Shown here piece by piece: positions 12,825 through 24,308 of a stretch of DNA of 64,000 bases (its first letter is position 1; each line of letters starts with the position of its first letter). Location of the stretch: positions 16,554,001 through 16,618,000 of the forward strand of contig CP075493.1 of NCBI GenBank assembly GCA_021613535.1. The letters run 5' to 3'. Under the pieces are notes generated by a model. The model searched no databases. It was not told where the DNA came from and was given only the letters and a program-made list of their open reading frames with translations. The DNA comes from Adineta vaga (taxonomy: Eukaryota; Rotifera). The position numbers and the translations under genes were made by a program.

Positions 12825-13491
12825 ATGGACAAATTTCGATCATATCTATTCTTCTTTCTATTTTCGATTGCAATTGTTGAGTGCAAGAACACCATTGGTA
12901 TATAAATAGGAAGAAATTGATATGATCTATTTCTTTTTTTATTTAGGTTGGCCGATGGATACATTGAGGGAAGGTCAAATCAATCGGACTGGTACTTGGC
13001 AAGGTGTAATTGAAACTTATCCTTCAAATGAAATAGGTTCTGGATGGAATAAGACACTAGAAATTGGACTCTATCCAATGACTGATCATAAGTGTACAAC
13101 TTTGCGAAGTACCATGACAGAAAATGGCGTTCTTCGAGGCACAAAAAACTATCGTTTATGTCGAGGAAGAAATGCCGATGATTTATATATTGATGAAGGT
13201 AGTTCGACTTTGGCAGTTCAATGGATTAATGATATGTTAGTATCATCATTTAAATTCAGTGGTTTATTTACTATTTCCAGATTACGAATGCGTGGAAATA
13301 TTCTTGAAGAAGAAATTTTGACTACTGATGATACTCCTGCTATTAAAAACAAGGTGGTATCTGTACGAGCACGTAGTATGCATTTAATCAAAATGACAAG
13401 AGTGTCGAATATTGGACAAAATCTTTTGTCCTTTCGATTTATCTATTTTGCTATATTATATTTAATTAGATTTGTTTTGGTTTTACCATAG
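12825..13491 (+). CDS. Small secreted, probably GPI-anchored or membrane-tethered protein
   Basis: Exons 12825-12897 and 12947-13491 join in phase 1, giving 205 residues. Residues 1-20 form a clear signal peptide (MDKFRSYLFFFLFSIAIVE). The mature part begins GWPMDT and contains TGTWQGVIETYP, two Cys and an NKT glycosylation site. The last 22 residues are hydrophobic (about 13428-13488), as in GPI-anchored precursors or a C-terminal TM. I recognise no named domain. The 49 nt intron is typical of the window. It sits 80 nt downstream of the broken LDLa gene and is unrelated to it. Confidence 0.7.
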
Positions 13492-13809
13492 ATTAACATA
13501 TGAGTGTCATCATAATAAGATTCTATTAGTTTTGAACTTTCCATATTCTTTTCTTCTGACAAATTTCAACCAAGGTTGTTTATTCTACTTCAAATAACAA
13601 AAATGTAGATCTTGACATATTCTTGAGAACATTTACATTATACTCATTATTAATAGAAGTCGTAAAATATGAAAAATAAATGTGTATCTGTCATGTTCAG
13701 ATATTTCTATATGAAATTCATTTTCTATATGTTAAACAAGAAAATATATTTGAGGATTAAATATGAATTATGTTCAATCAATGTTTTCGAGTCATTCTAT
13801 TTGGTTTTT
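13492..13809. other. Intergenic
   Basis: Convergent spacer between a plus-strand and a minus-strand gene; AT-rich, nothing recognised. Confidence 0.6.
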
Positions 13810-14799
13810 TTATAACATTGAAATTCTATGAATTTCAGGTTGTTCTCGAAGTATAATTCCAATATGATTATTTCGTTGATTTTTATAATAATAATATGGA
13901 ATAAATTGTATAAATTTTCGACGATAATATGGTGCTGATATAAGATAAACATAAAAATTGGATGCATAACTAATATATAAAAGAATATTAAATATATTAG
14001 ATATCATTGTTTCTTGTTCTAAACGCTGAGATGATTTCATTACTGATACTGTTAATAATTGATAAATAATGATTGTTGCAAAAGGTGCTAATGGAACTAC
14101 GATTAAAATAATTTGTAAAAGTATCATTGAAGTTAAACTTCGCTGAAATACATCACGTAAATGATTATTACCATTAATTGAAGAAATATTACGATATGTT
14201 AAAAAACCAGTTATACCTAATATTAAAGCAGGTAAAATACCAGGAAGAATTGGTCGAAGAAAATAATTTTGATAAAGAAGAAAATCAGAATTAATAATTA
14301 AACATCTTCTTGTAATTGTACCATTAATACTTATAGATTCAATAATTGTAGTAAAATATAGAATTGGTATATTAATTCCAGTAATTACTACAGAAGCAAT
14401 GAAAATAAATAATTTTGCTGTACTTAATTTACTTCGATTACGCCATATAACATTTCGACATGTAACAAAATATCTATCGATTGAAGCAAAACAAATACAT
14501 GTGAGAGAAATAAGAGTAACTGTAAATGAAATGAAGAAACGGCTTTTACACCAAATTATATTTGTTGTGAATGAATCAATATTAAAACTTAATGATAAAA
14601 TTCTTGGTAAAAGAGCTTCGAATAAAGCAATTATATTAAAAAATGATGAAAGAAATAATAAATATGAACTTGGGATTGATCGAGTAGAATATAAAAGACA
14701 AATATTTATTAAATTACCAATTATACCAAATATAACAATTGGTAAACCAACATAAATACCAAATTGAACACTTATATTACTATATGAGATTGATGACAT
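13810..14799 (-). CDS. Intronless seven-transmembrane receptor (GPCR)
   Basis: A 329-residue single-exon ORF. TM1 carries the conserved GN (FGIIGNLINI). The DRY position reads SIDRYF (residues about 107-112), with the TM3 Cys in WCKSRF and a partner Cys in ECL2 (RRCLII). TM7 has SNFYVYLIS in place of NPxxY, followed by YRRKF of helix 8. The N-terminus has an NIS sequon. This fits the rotifer-expanded rhodopsin-like family related to peptide receptors; ligand unknown. The fragment at 10546-10885 is a degraded relative, so the family has duplicated locally. Confidence 0.8.
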   Translation of the reverse strand: MSSISYSNISVQFGIYVGLPIVIFGIIGNLINICLLYSTRSIPSSYLLFLSSFFNIIALFEALLPRILSLSFNIDSFTTNIIWCKSRFFISFTVTLISLTCICFASIDRYFVTCRNVIWRNRSKLSTAKLFIFIASVVITGINIPILYFTTIIESISINGTITRRCLIINSDFLLYQNYFLRPILPGILPALILGITGFLTYRNISSINGNNHLRDVFQRSLTSMILLQIILIVVPLAPFATIIIYQLLTVSVMKSSQRLEQETMISNIFNILLYISYASNFYVYLISAPYYRRKFIQFIPYYYYKNQRNNHIGIILREQPEIHRISML

Positions 14800-15720
14800 T
14801 TCTGAATAATGTTTTATTTACGTGGAGAAATAATTGAAACTAATAGAATATCTGCATGGACATTTGAGAACAAGTATTATTTATTGACGTCTTTATAATT
14901 GAATTTATCTGTTAAGAACAGATTAAAAATGAGTAATACTATGGTATGATTATATTCTCGTCATCTGTTAATACATTTATATATGATATTCAATATTATT
15001 TTAAAAGTAATTAATAAGTATCTTGAGGATATCAATATGGATTAGATTCTTTTTATATCTTCATATTCAACCTCAAGATGTGCATGATATCTTTTGAAAA
15101 CATACAGAATCAGAAACAATCTTTTTTATAAAAATTATATGAAAAAAATAATGATTAGATATGATAACAATATGAAAATCACGAATTATTGAAATTACAA
15201 TTAATATCTGAAACAATAATTTTATTCACAATATAACTCCGTGATGTAATGTTGTAGGGATTTGATATGTTTAATGCGAAAATATTTTTTTGAGAACCAA
15301 ACAAATCTTAGAAGAAAAAACGTTGGAGAATTCTTCCGGAACTTTGACCATATTTGTTTGATTGTTTTATTTGTTTAATTATTCAAATTAGAGTTATCAA
15401 TATAAACACAACTTTTTTGTGTAAATATCTCACAATGTAATTATGTCCTATTTGAAATAATATCAGTTGACAGAAGACTCAATGAACTTCTTTTTTTTCA
15501 TATAAAAGCTTTTGCTTCTGGCAATTTCTCGTTTGAAGTAAAGTCTAATTTTTCTTCTGTGAACAAAAATCATGAATAATAGGTACCTAAAATGATCTGA
15601 TAAAAATGCTCATTCAAGTACACGTAGTTATAAAAAATGAGTGTGGGTGAGTTCTTCTTTACGTTTTATTTTCTCGTTTTAATTATAGCAATTTATCTGC
15701 TAAAACTGTGTGAATGTATT
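14800..15720. other. Intergenic, AT-rich
   Basis: No gene seen. A GAGTGTGGGTGAG tract at 15640-15652 is a lone telomere-like arm. Confidence 0.6.
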
Positions 15721-15765
15721 AAGATGCCTCATTGGCGATGTCAATAACCGCCGATGAGGTATCTT
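15721..15765. repeat. Hairpin just 3' of the U-box kinase gene
   Basis: AAGATGCCTCATTGGCG, an 11 nt loop, then CGCCGATGAGGTATCTT; 15 of 17 positions pair. A similar AAGATG hairpin lies at 18703-18766, on the other side of the gene. Confidence 0.6.
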
Positions 15766-15795
15766 TATCGCCTAAAAACTAGAATTGGTACATCT

Positions 15796-18350
15796 CTAAT
15801 CACTATCACTATCACTATCACTATCACGATCACGATGAAACGTTGGAAGAGGATGAATATTAGGATGAGCAGAAGCAACACGAGCATAAGTCTTAACACA
15901 AGGATTCCGACAAGCACGAGCACTATGAACATAATCGTAATTGCAAGTGTCACGAAGAGCAGCAACCTCCGAAAATTTAGAAGCAGGATCAGGAATGCCA
16001 GCAAAACTTCGAACATAGCTATTTTTGCCAGGAGCTTGACGATCTAAGGTTCCAAAAGTCACTATGATCTGTTCAGGAGTTTCTAAATATAGAACTTATT
16101 TTAATGAATCGTACATCAATCTATGATCATAGATCACTCTCTCGGATATCTGAGAAGTATTCTCGATCATATGGATGAAAGAGAATTTAAGCAGATCTTG
16201 AGTAAAGATTTCTTTAGCAACTGTAACTAGAAATGATATAGATAATTCAAATGTATGTCGAACGTAATATCTCAAGAGGATTGCTGACAATCAAAGAATA
16301 AAATTAGCCAGATGTAAGCACATAAATGTATGTATTTTTCTCGGAATATAAAATGACTTACTTGATTGTGTATCTAATTTGACTTCTTGTTCTTTTTTGT
16401 TCTAAGACCACAAAACAAGTCCACAAGTTATAACTAATGGTCTTTAAGAAACTTACTCTCTCATATAACGCCATTAGTTGGGCTGTTTTTCTGTTTTGTG
16501 CTTGCTGCTGTTGGGATGTGTTTTTATAATAATTTGTCTGTTGCTGTTGGACATATTCTCTATATCCTTCTTGTTGCTGCCGCTGAGATAATCTTTTGTC
16601 GTTCTCTCGCTGTTGTTGTTGTTGTTGTTGAGATATTTCTTCATTATATTTTCTCTGTTGTTGTTGGGCAAATTTTCGATCCTCTTCTTCCTGTTGTCGC
16701 AGGGCTAGTTTTCTATCTTGCTCTTCTTGCTGTCGCTGGTCTTCTTTTATGTTATTCGCAGTAAAACTGTATTTGATGTTGGTATCGCACCGTTCGGTGC
16801 TTTTGTGTAATATTGCACCTATAATGTAAACAAAAACTAAAGATAATCTACACATATATATTTATTCCAAATTATCCTTAAACTCGATTCTACTTCGATG
16901 GTTTGATCGTGAGTTATTATTCATATGTTGAAAGGCTCACATGTTTCCAAACAAAACCTTGCAAAAAAAGAATAAGACTACGTATGTATGAGAGGGACAA
17001 GAAACAGCTCGTACATGAGTGTTTTCATCATTGTTAAAAATCAATTTTTTATGAGAAACTATTGGAACTGTATTTGACAAATGAACATGGCTGTGTCAAC
17101 GATTTCCATGCAAAATATGCACTATGCCAAATTGAATAATACCGACTCTTGTTCGAATTTTATCAGATCCTACACTACCAAAGATAGCTTAGAACTGGGA
17201 GTAAACTATGTATAAACCTAACTTAGAATCAAGATAAGCAAATACCTGACTGATAGTATTGTGCAGCTAGAAGTTGTTTTAATTCCATGAATGTTGGTCG
17301 ACCACTCGGTAATTTCGACCAGGTTTTTTTGATGATCGACCAAAAAGGTTGGCTACAATTGGTTGGTTGCGGTAATAAATCGCCAGTTCTAACCCGCTGA
17401 ATGACATCATTATCATCTTCTATGTTCGTCCATGGCACGGAACCTCGAGAATATGCTTCCCACATCAATACACCCATTGAATAGACATCTGATTTTTCTG
17501 TATAATTCTCTGATGTCGCATTCGGTGAAAGTATTTCTGGTGCCGCATATCGAATAGGTATGATATTTAATGTTGTTTGTGCAGAACCTGGAACCTTTGA
17601 ATACAGTCGACTATGTCGACTGAGACCAAAGTCAGTGATTTTCACAATATTTCTTTTTGGTTGATTTTCATCGAAACGAAATACGAGAACATTACGACAC
17701 GCTAGATCACCATGAATAACATTATTAGATGCCAAATATATCATTGCCTCAATAATCTGTAAAAATATTTCAATAAGAACTTTTTCATTGGGAACTGTTC
17801 TTCGATCCTCAAGTAACTCATATAAACTTCCTTCTGATGCATATTCTTGTAAAAGCAGTACTGAATTATTTTGGTCGGCATTGTTTTTATCACATACAAA
17901 ACCGAATGTCCGAATAATGTGCGGATGACGACTTAGATTCACATAAAAAGATGCTTCTTTTCTTGCTCGAGCGCCATCAATTTTTAATAGAAGTATTTCT
18001 GGTCGATTGTTATTAGTTGGTATCCACTCGGCGCCATAAATCTTTTTTCCATCTGTCATAAACAATGGTCGTCCCTTCTTTCTTCTAACATCAACGTCTA
18101 GTATAAACTGATAATTCTTTTGCTGCAATAATGTTTCAAAACCATCAACAAACTGTTTTATAATGCGATTAGGACAAAGTTGTTCTATGGATAATGGATG
18201 TTGTGTCATCGGATCTGTCCCATGACTTTGAATCCATTGTTCAATTGCTTGTTTTTCATAGGTATTACCATCTGGTGTTAAAACTGGATCATGAAATAAT
18301 TCCATTGTTATGGGACATCGTAAGAGATCTGGTGTATTCATATCTGCCAT
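15796..18350 (-). CDS. U-box domain plus tyrosine-kinase-like protein with Gln-rich coiled tail
   Basis: Exons 17246-18350, 16457-16818, 16362-16401 and 15796-16082 join with matching phases to 597 residues. Residues 8-72 form a U-box (CPITMELFHDPV, YEK, a conserved Trp, and DPMT-x-HPL), the E2-binding fold of ubiquitin ligases. Residues 95-365 form a kinase domain: beta-3 Lys (LLLKID, K123), HGDLACRN (Gly replaces the HRD Arg; D215 and N220 kept), DFG at 240-242, APE at 270-272, SDVYSMGVLMWE and a GRP motif. The ACRN loop is tyrosine-kinase-like. Residues about 383-470 are Gln/Glu/Arg-rich coiled coil. The last exon gives an unrecognised Cys-containing segment ending in a (DS)n run encoded by a TCACTA microsatellite. 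The final intron (16083-16361) could instead hold an extra exon. Confidence 0.75.
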
Positions 18351-18702
18351 TATGATCTTTTAAACTTTGATATTTTGGAAAACTATAAAGAGATCAGTAA
18401 AAGTTTGAAGATTTTATAGTAATAAAATCAGTACAAGAAGAAAAATTCCTTTTGTCCTGTTTGAGATGTTCTCTGTATCAATGTTTTATTCCCTATAGTA
18501 CATTCCAAACAAATACTTAAAAACAAACGAAGAGATTTTTCCTCTATTGTCAGAATAAAAGAATTATGAAAAACATGAGTTGCTTACTCGTTCACTTCAA
18601 AATGTTTTTTTTTCGTTCTGTTGCCTTTGTATACTCTCTAAAGTTAGATGAAATTTTCATTATTACTTTTTTCATCAACTGAGAAAAAACCCTGGCAAGT
18701 AC

Positions 18703-18766
18703 GCATCGAAGATGTCCATAGCGGTTGAGAATGTGCCGCTATCGTTGCCATGGACATCTTTGCAAT
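18703..18766. repeat. Interrupted hairpin upstream of the U-box kinase gene
   Basis: Left arm GAAGATGTCCATAGCGG pairs with CCGCTAT and TGGACATCTT on the right, interrupted by an unpaired CGTTGCCA. About 350 nt 5' of the kinase start codon. Confidence 0.55.
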
Positions 18767-19048
18767 GCATCAAATAAAAAAAATACAAGTTTCGAAGTTG
18801 AAGGTGTGGGTAAAATTGATGTGTAAATATATGTTTTGAAAACAGTCAAAAGAAAAGAAGATTGAAATCAATTCTATTGATATTTAAATTAGTATGTATA
18901 ATGTTAAGCCACACACATCATGATCGAAACCTTAATCAGTTCACATTTTCCCTCATTCTATATATCTTTTATCTGATCATATCTATAGACAAGAAATATT
19001 TCCAAATCGATGTGACAACCGAATTGTATCTTTAGAGAATGAATATAT

Positions 19049-19098
19049 TGAGGGTGTGGATCTCCTTCTTACATATATTCACACCCACTCACACTCTT
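19049..19098. repeat. Telomere-like inverted repeat
   Basis: GAGGGTGTGGAT, about 18 nt spacer, TCACACCCACTCACACTC; G-rich arm first. Confidence 0.6.
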
Positions 19099-19263
19099 CA
19101 TCAAAGAGAACTTCATTAGATTCAGATTATTTATTGCATTTTATATGTTTCTTGTTTAACTAATTATGATTATATATATATTAAAAAAATCAAATAAATA
19201 TAGAAAGTATCAATTGCATTGTGATTTTAGTCTCTATACTTGCCAATTGCTCGTACAATCAAT

Positions 19264-19925
19264 CTATTCAGGACGATTACATCCACATAATGCACATGTT
19301 TCTTTAAATTGACTCATCTGGTTATTAGAGAATTTCACAGCAACATGACTATCATCTGACTGCGTACCAGAACTTGTGTGTCTGCTGTTCCCTAATAAAA
19401 TAATTTTTTTTAGTCATATTATATAGGAAAATTCATCTTCTTACCATATGGTCCAAACGCAATCGATTTTGAACTTTGCGAGTCTCGAGTCATACGTGAG
19501 AATCTTTGAGATATATCTGCTTGCATAGAATTTGACATTGAACCGCTTGGTAAACATATCCAAAAATGTTCACCTCTCCTAAGAATAGAAAACAAGTCAA
19601 TTAGTATAACGTGCAGATCATCACTAATTTATTACCTACAATTTTCAGCAGTGAAACCTAGACTGCGTGCAACTTCTATTGCCTGCAATCGAACTGAATT
19701 TTGACCAAAATTTGCTGTCTCAAGAAAATGTTTAGAAATATCGGACATTGTTTTAAAAATATCAACATGTTCTTGTGTAATTCCTGGTGCACTTTGTGCT
19801 GCGTTTATTACTATGTTATCTAAAAGTATATTAGAAGTTGATAAAACTTGGCATATAGTTCTATTGTAATCTATCCAAGTTTTTTTCCACCTTTTCTTAT
19901 TTGCTGTCGAGTAGAACTCTTTCAC
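19264..19925 (-). CDS. Unknown three-exon protein with C-terminal Cys pair motif
   Basis: Exons 19636-19925 (5' limit uncertain), 19445-19578 and 19264-19391 join in phase to about 182 residues. The first exon is helical (KRWKKTWIDYNRTI, DIFKTMSDISKHFLETAN). The second is Ser/Met-rich (GSMSNSMQADISQRFS). The end, KETCALCGCNRPE, has three Cys and could bind metal. No ATG is in frame at the 5' end: the ATG near 19940 is out of frame, so a further 5' exon or a trans-spliced leader is likely. Divergent from the gene starting at 20071, with about 150 nt between them. No family recognised. Confidence 0.6.
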
Positions 19926-20070
19926 CTTTGTTATCAGACATAAAGATATAATTTAAAATGATAAGGAAGAATATTCGGAAGTATGCTGAATTCAAACGTA
20001 ATCAAAGTTATGTTGCAGAAAACCAGTCAGATAAATTTCATCATAGTGTGACAACGTTGCTATATATAAA

Positions 20071-20782
20071 ATGCAATTTATTTTGGACTTGCTCACATTT
20101 TTCGTACTATATCACATTATTCATCAAATCGTTATGGATATCACATCTAGTTCAGAAGAAAACACCACTGTTAATCAAACGGAGAACAATACTCAAATTA
20201 TAAGCAATACCACCGTCAATCAAGAGACCATTTTCAAAGATAATACTACCATTAACAGCAACAATTTCAATATATTCGCTGTACGGGACGGCGAAATAAA
20301 TAAAGAATTAGCTGATGCAGCATGTACAAAAGCGATTGAACCTGTGAAAAATGATCGTAAGTGAAAATAATAGCATTCTGCGATACATATACATATGTAC
20401 ATTCTTAATTTGCAGAGCAACAAGTGCTAAATACTAGGAAAGAACATATTCGTCACTATATCGAAGATGCACTTAGTTGTGGAGTATCAATCAGCGATAT
20501 GATCCATTGATTCAAACTGTTTAATTTACGCAATAAATGGAATCTTGATCCACATCTATTCAACCGCAGAAAAAAACTGTTGAGTTCGAACAGAAAGTGA
20601 CTGATCTTCAGCAAAAAATTACTACATTAGAACAGGTAATTTGTTACTAACAAACATCTCCTTCAAATTATAGAGAACATCTTATACTAATATTGAAAGT
20701 CTGATTTTCTTTTTCTCAATAGATTATAAGTCAATTACAATCACAGACATCTCAAGGTGTACCGGTTCAACAGGCTTCATAG
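20071..20782 (+). CDS. Unknown Asn/Thr-rich protein with C-terminal coiled coil
   Basis: Exons 20071-20356, 20416-20483, 20570-20635 and 20723-20782 agree in phase and give 159 residues. A hydrophobic segment (residues 2-21) may be a signal anchor; a second ATG at 20134 would skip it. Next comes an Asn/Thr-rich stretch with several N-x-T sequons and near-repeats (NTTVNQTEN, NTTVNQETI). The last three exons give EQKVTDLQQKITTLEQ followed by a Gln-rich end, a heptad coiled coil. Skipping intron 20484-20569 is needed to avoid a TGA. The gene is head-to-head with the one at 19264-19925. No known family. Confidence 0.6.
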
Positions 20783-20941
20783 ACTGCTATAAATTGAACA
20801 GAATATTATTTATCATAATTAAAAAAAAATAAAAAATAAATTTCAAGAATTTCTCGGTAATCAGATAAGAACATAAAATACTGTTGATGCAAACAATTTT
20901 ACATATGTATTAGTTTTATTAGAATAAGTTGAAAAACTCTT

Positions 20942-22044
20942 TTAGTTCTTTTTTGGAGCTGAATCACTAAATACAGTCTCCATAACGAATGCTGGATAAC
21001 GATCACCAACAACATCAGCTTTTTCACAAACTTGTCGAATTTCTGCAAGATCTGCTTGATTTAATTGAACTTGAGCTGCTCCAACATTTTCTTCTAAATT
21101 TTTGATTTTACTTGTACCTGGTATAACAAAAAAATCATCACCTTGAGCAAGAATCCATGCTAATGTTAATTGACCTGGTGTACAACCTTTTTTCTTTGCA
21201 ATTGCTGTTAATTCATCAACTAATTTAAGATTTTTGGCGAAGTTTTCTTTGGAAAAACGTGGAATTAATCGTCGAAAATCATCGGCATCAAAATCATCTG
21301 GATTCTTGATTTGTCCAGTTAACATTCCACGACCTAAAGGTGAATAACTAACAATAGCTACACCAAGTTCTCGACATGTTTTTAAAAGACCAATTTCCTC
21401 TTTTTCAATATCTAAACAAAATGGTGAATATTCAATTTGTACACAAGCAACTGGATGAACAGCACATGCTCGTCGTAATGTATTACTTGAACATTCAGAT
21501 AGACCAATATATTTGATTTTACCAGCTTTGACCAGTTCTTTTAAAGCTTCCATTGTTTCTTCAATTGGTACAGTTTTATCAATACGATGAACATAATAAA
21601 GATCGATTGAATCAATACTAAGTCTTTTTAAACTTTTTTCACAAGCTTCACGTACATATTCTGCATCACCACGAATGGAAAAAGCTTTCGTAACAGGATT
21701 GAATACACCAGCAAATTTTGTTGCAAGAAATACCTAGAGAAGAAAAATAAAATTATTCGTATATTTTTCAGATTTCTGCAAACCTTTTGCCGTTGTTGTG
21801 GATATTTTTTGAAATATTTTCCTAATAAATCTTCATTATCACCATAGACATCGGAACTATCAAAATAAGTACTACCAAGTTCAATAGCACGATCCAAAAC
21901 TTTGAATCGTTCTTCATCAGAACCTGCGGGTCCATATGAGATTGATAAACCCATTGCTCCAAAACTTATAGCTGGTACTTTTGGACCATTTTTACCCAAT
22001 TGACGTTGTGGTATAGATGAATTATTACACGATTGGCTACACAT
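20942..22044 (-). CDS. Aldo-keto reductase (NADPH-dependent)
   Basis: Exons 21784-22044 and 20942-21733 join in phase 0; 350 residues. The (beta/alpha)8 AKR fold reduces aldehydes and ketones with NADPH. The catalytic tetrad is visible: D62 and Y67 in FDSSDVYG, K93 in ATKF, H136 in YYVHRID. Also present are SYSPLGRGMLTG, the cofactor-phosphate segment VIPGTSKIKNLEEN, and LGLSE-like substrate-loop features. It resembles the AKR13/yakc-type subgroup common in plants, fungi and bacteria. The start ATG at 22044 is preferred over the longer frame because the N-terminus (MCSQSCNN then PQRQLGKNGPKVPAISFG) then aligns with the family. The intron 21734-21783 is 50 nt. Confidence 0.9.
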
Positions 22045-22126
22045 TTTGATTTTTATGAAGAGAATATGGATCAACTGTCAACTATTCTGTAGTATTTATA
22101 CTCGTGTCGTATGCATGGCGAAAGAG

Positions 22127-22222
22127 AAAGGTGAACGAAGCCGTACTCCATCGATAGCGATAAAAAAGGTGAACGTAATCGTACTTGACAGGAAAGAAAG
22201 AAAAAGGTGAACGCATTTCTAC
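22127..22222. promoter_or_regulatory. Three 38-bp-spaced direct repeats upstream of the AKR gene
   Basis: AAAGGTGAACG begins at 22127, 22165 and 22203, exactly 38 nt apart; copies 1 and 2 continue to a shared CGTACT. They lie 80-180 nt 5' of the AKR start codon, so they could be factor-binding sites. The function is inferred from position and spacing. Confidence 0.5.
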
Positions 22223-23386
22223 CATGTGATAAAAACACGCAAAACCATGTATATTTTTAGAAAGATAAAAAAATAATTTATTCAATGCATGTTTTTAATA
22301 AATGTATAGGAAGATGAAATCCTTATCAACTAATATCGAAATAAATAAAATAGCAAAATAATATGTTGAGCTATTTTATCAGTTGTAAATGAAATCAAAA
22401 TCTTAAAGCAGTTAAATATTGAAACATTTCTCTCAGCCAAATAAAATAAGAGCAACAGTACTATATAACATCATAACTAGCGATTCTTCGTATACTTCTT
22501 GGAATAGATTAACTTTATTTAGCATTGTCTGTTGAGATTCTATTGTATTTGTACTATCAAAATAGAAGTCCATATTGTTCTCTGTGAGCTACGTAGACAA
22601 TTATTTTTTATGGAGGCGACGAAGAGAGATAAAGAGATGTAGGTAGAAAAGAGGAGAAGCGATAATGTACATAGGGCAGGTTGTAACATGTGTTATTCGT
22701 CCTTGCTCTGGTGCGTTTTGTATGAGAGCGATACGACTGTGGAGAGGAAGAAATAAATGAAGCCGTAGTATCAGCAGCAGCAGCACATACATCTCTTTCA
22801 TCAAAAATCATCACACTTAACTTTTACAGTTTAGCCATCAGTCAATATCAACTGAATAAGAACTCAAAACAGACTTCTGATTTGTAGCTAGAATTCTACT
22901 GTCACTTTTATTCGAACCTTCGAGCGAGTTATTCTATAGATAAAGAAAATCATAATACAAGAATATATTCTCATGTTTTCTCTCTTCATTGTTTGATTAA
23001 AAGGATAGTATATCTTCTAATTTATTCACAATGAAACATCTGGATATGAAAATCGATATAGTTCTATAGAAACATAATTGAATTGATATATTCAAACCAG
23101 GCCATTCATATACCCTATGCAAAAATATATTTGCTTTTAAACATATTTTTCAATTATTTCAAAAAATAATTAATGTAAAAAAAATGTTTTTCTCATTTCA
23201 CTTTGTTTTTTTTCTCACCTAGACAGGAAAAAAAGATACCTAACCATGACATACAATGATGCAACAAATGTAAATGTTACAGTTCAGTACTCTCCAACGT
23301 ACATCGTAGTATATTTGTACGTGTACGCATGTAGTTTCTGTCTGAATAAAATATTCTATATTTTACAATATACATATATTTTTTCA
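22223..23386. other. Intergenic between divergent AKR and sHSP genes
   Basis: AT-rich with no ORF of substance. A (GCA)n run is near 22770-22785. It probably holds both promoters; no heat-shock element (paired nGAAn) was convincingly identified by eye. Confidence 0.5.
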
Positions 23387-24308
23387 ATGACTTGTTATCA
23401 ACTTTGTTCTCCTATTCCTTGCACATACTCATGTGATTGTGTTGATACATATCCATCAGCTTGTTGTATTCAACCAATGGTTTATCGATATTGTAGTCCT
23501 AAATGTCAATCACCAAAATCACAAGGGAATATTTCAACAAATGACAATACATTAACTAATCAGAATGGTAATGAATCGGAAGAAAAATTCTCTATTCATG
23601 TTAATGTAGCTGGATTCAATCAAGAATCATTGGAAACAAAAATTGAGAATGGAAAATTAATTTTAGAAGCTAATAAAGAAGAACGACTAAATGATGAAGA
23701 ATATACTGTTCAACAATTTCGAAGAACATATCTACTACCTAAACAAGTTGGTAAGTAAGAATTCCTATTTTCATTCGATAATAAATATATATATATTTGA
23801 TAAAGATACTTCACGTATAACATCACGTATGATATCAAACAATATGTTCCTTATTGAAGCACCTTTTGTTAAAAGTTCAGCAAATGAAAATCGTTTTACA
23901 CAAGGAGACTTAAATACTCAAAATGGAGTTTTAACACAGAGAGAAAATAATAATCAAAATAAAGATTTAACCCAATCGGAGCAAACACATGAATCATTAG
24001 CTTCTTATATAAAACTTTTAATGAATGCAGATTTTCATCCATGTATTATTGATCAAGGTAATAATAAGAAAGCATTACAAATGACAATTGATGTAAAAAA
24101 TTGTAAATTAGAAGAAACGGATATTTTAATAAAAAATAATGAATTAGTTATAGAAGGTGAATGTAAACATAAAGAAAATCATCATTCAAAACGTGCACGT
24201 TTCTATCGAGCAACGACATTACCAAAAGGTGCACAGATTGATCAAATGACGAAACAATTAGATCAAGATGGACAATTAAAAATTCAAATACCATTTTCAA
24301 TGAAATAA
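23387..24308 (+). CDS. Small heat-shock protein with two alpha-crystallin domains
   Basis: Exons 23387-23750 and 23806-24308 join in phase 1; 288 residues. Two ACDs lie in tandem. ACD1 (about residues 65-145) has FSIHVNVAGFNQESLETKIENGKL-type beta-strands and RRTYLLP. ACD2 (about 205-285) has MTIDVKNCKLEETDIL, LVIEGE and RATTLPKGA, and ends IQIPF. The N-terminus is Cys-rich (about ten Cys in the first 45 residues), which is unusual. sHSPs are ATP-independent holdases; two-ACD forms are known in flatworms. An upstream in-frame ATG at 23246 would add 47 hydrophobic residues and is less likely. Expression under heat or desiccation is plausible but unproven. Confidence 0.85.

Larger units (their letters stand above)
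18351..19263. other. Intergenic
   Basis: Contains the hairpin 18703-18766, a lone GGTGTGGGT tract near 18811 and the telomere-like inverted repeat 19049-19098. No gene. Confidence 0.6.

Noticed and set aside
12770-12964. 64-codon minus frame
   Set aside because: Antisense to the signal-peptide exon of the gene at 12825.
15765-16016. Hydrophobic minus frame and Thr/Ile-rich plus frame over the TCACTA microsatellite
   Set aside because: Translations of a simple repeat in frames other than the kinase gene's last exon.
16096-16290. 64-codon minus frame in the last intron of the U-box kinase gene
   Set aside because: It could be an extra exon with matching phases, but splicing directly from 16362 to 16082 also keeps phase and needs fewer assumptions; the translation has no familiar features.
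22601-22814. Two overlapping 67-68 codon minus frames upstream of the sHSP gene
   Set aside because: Low-complexity, mutually overlapping and without motifs.
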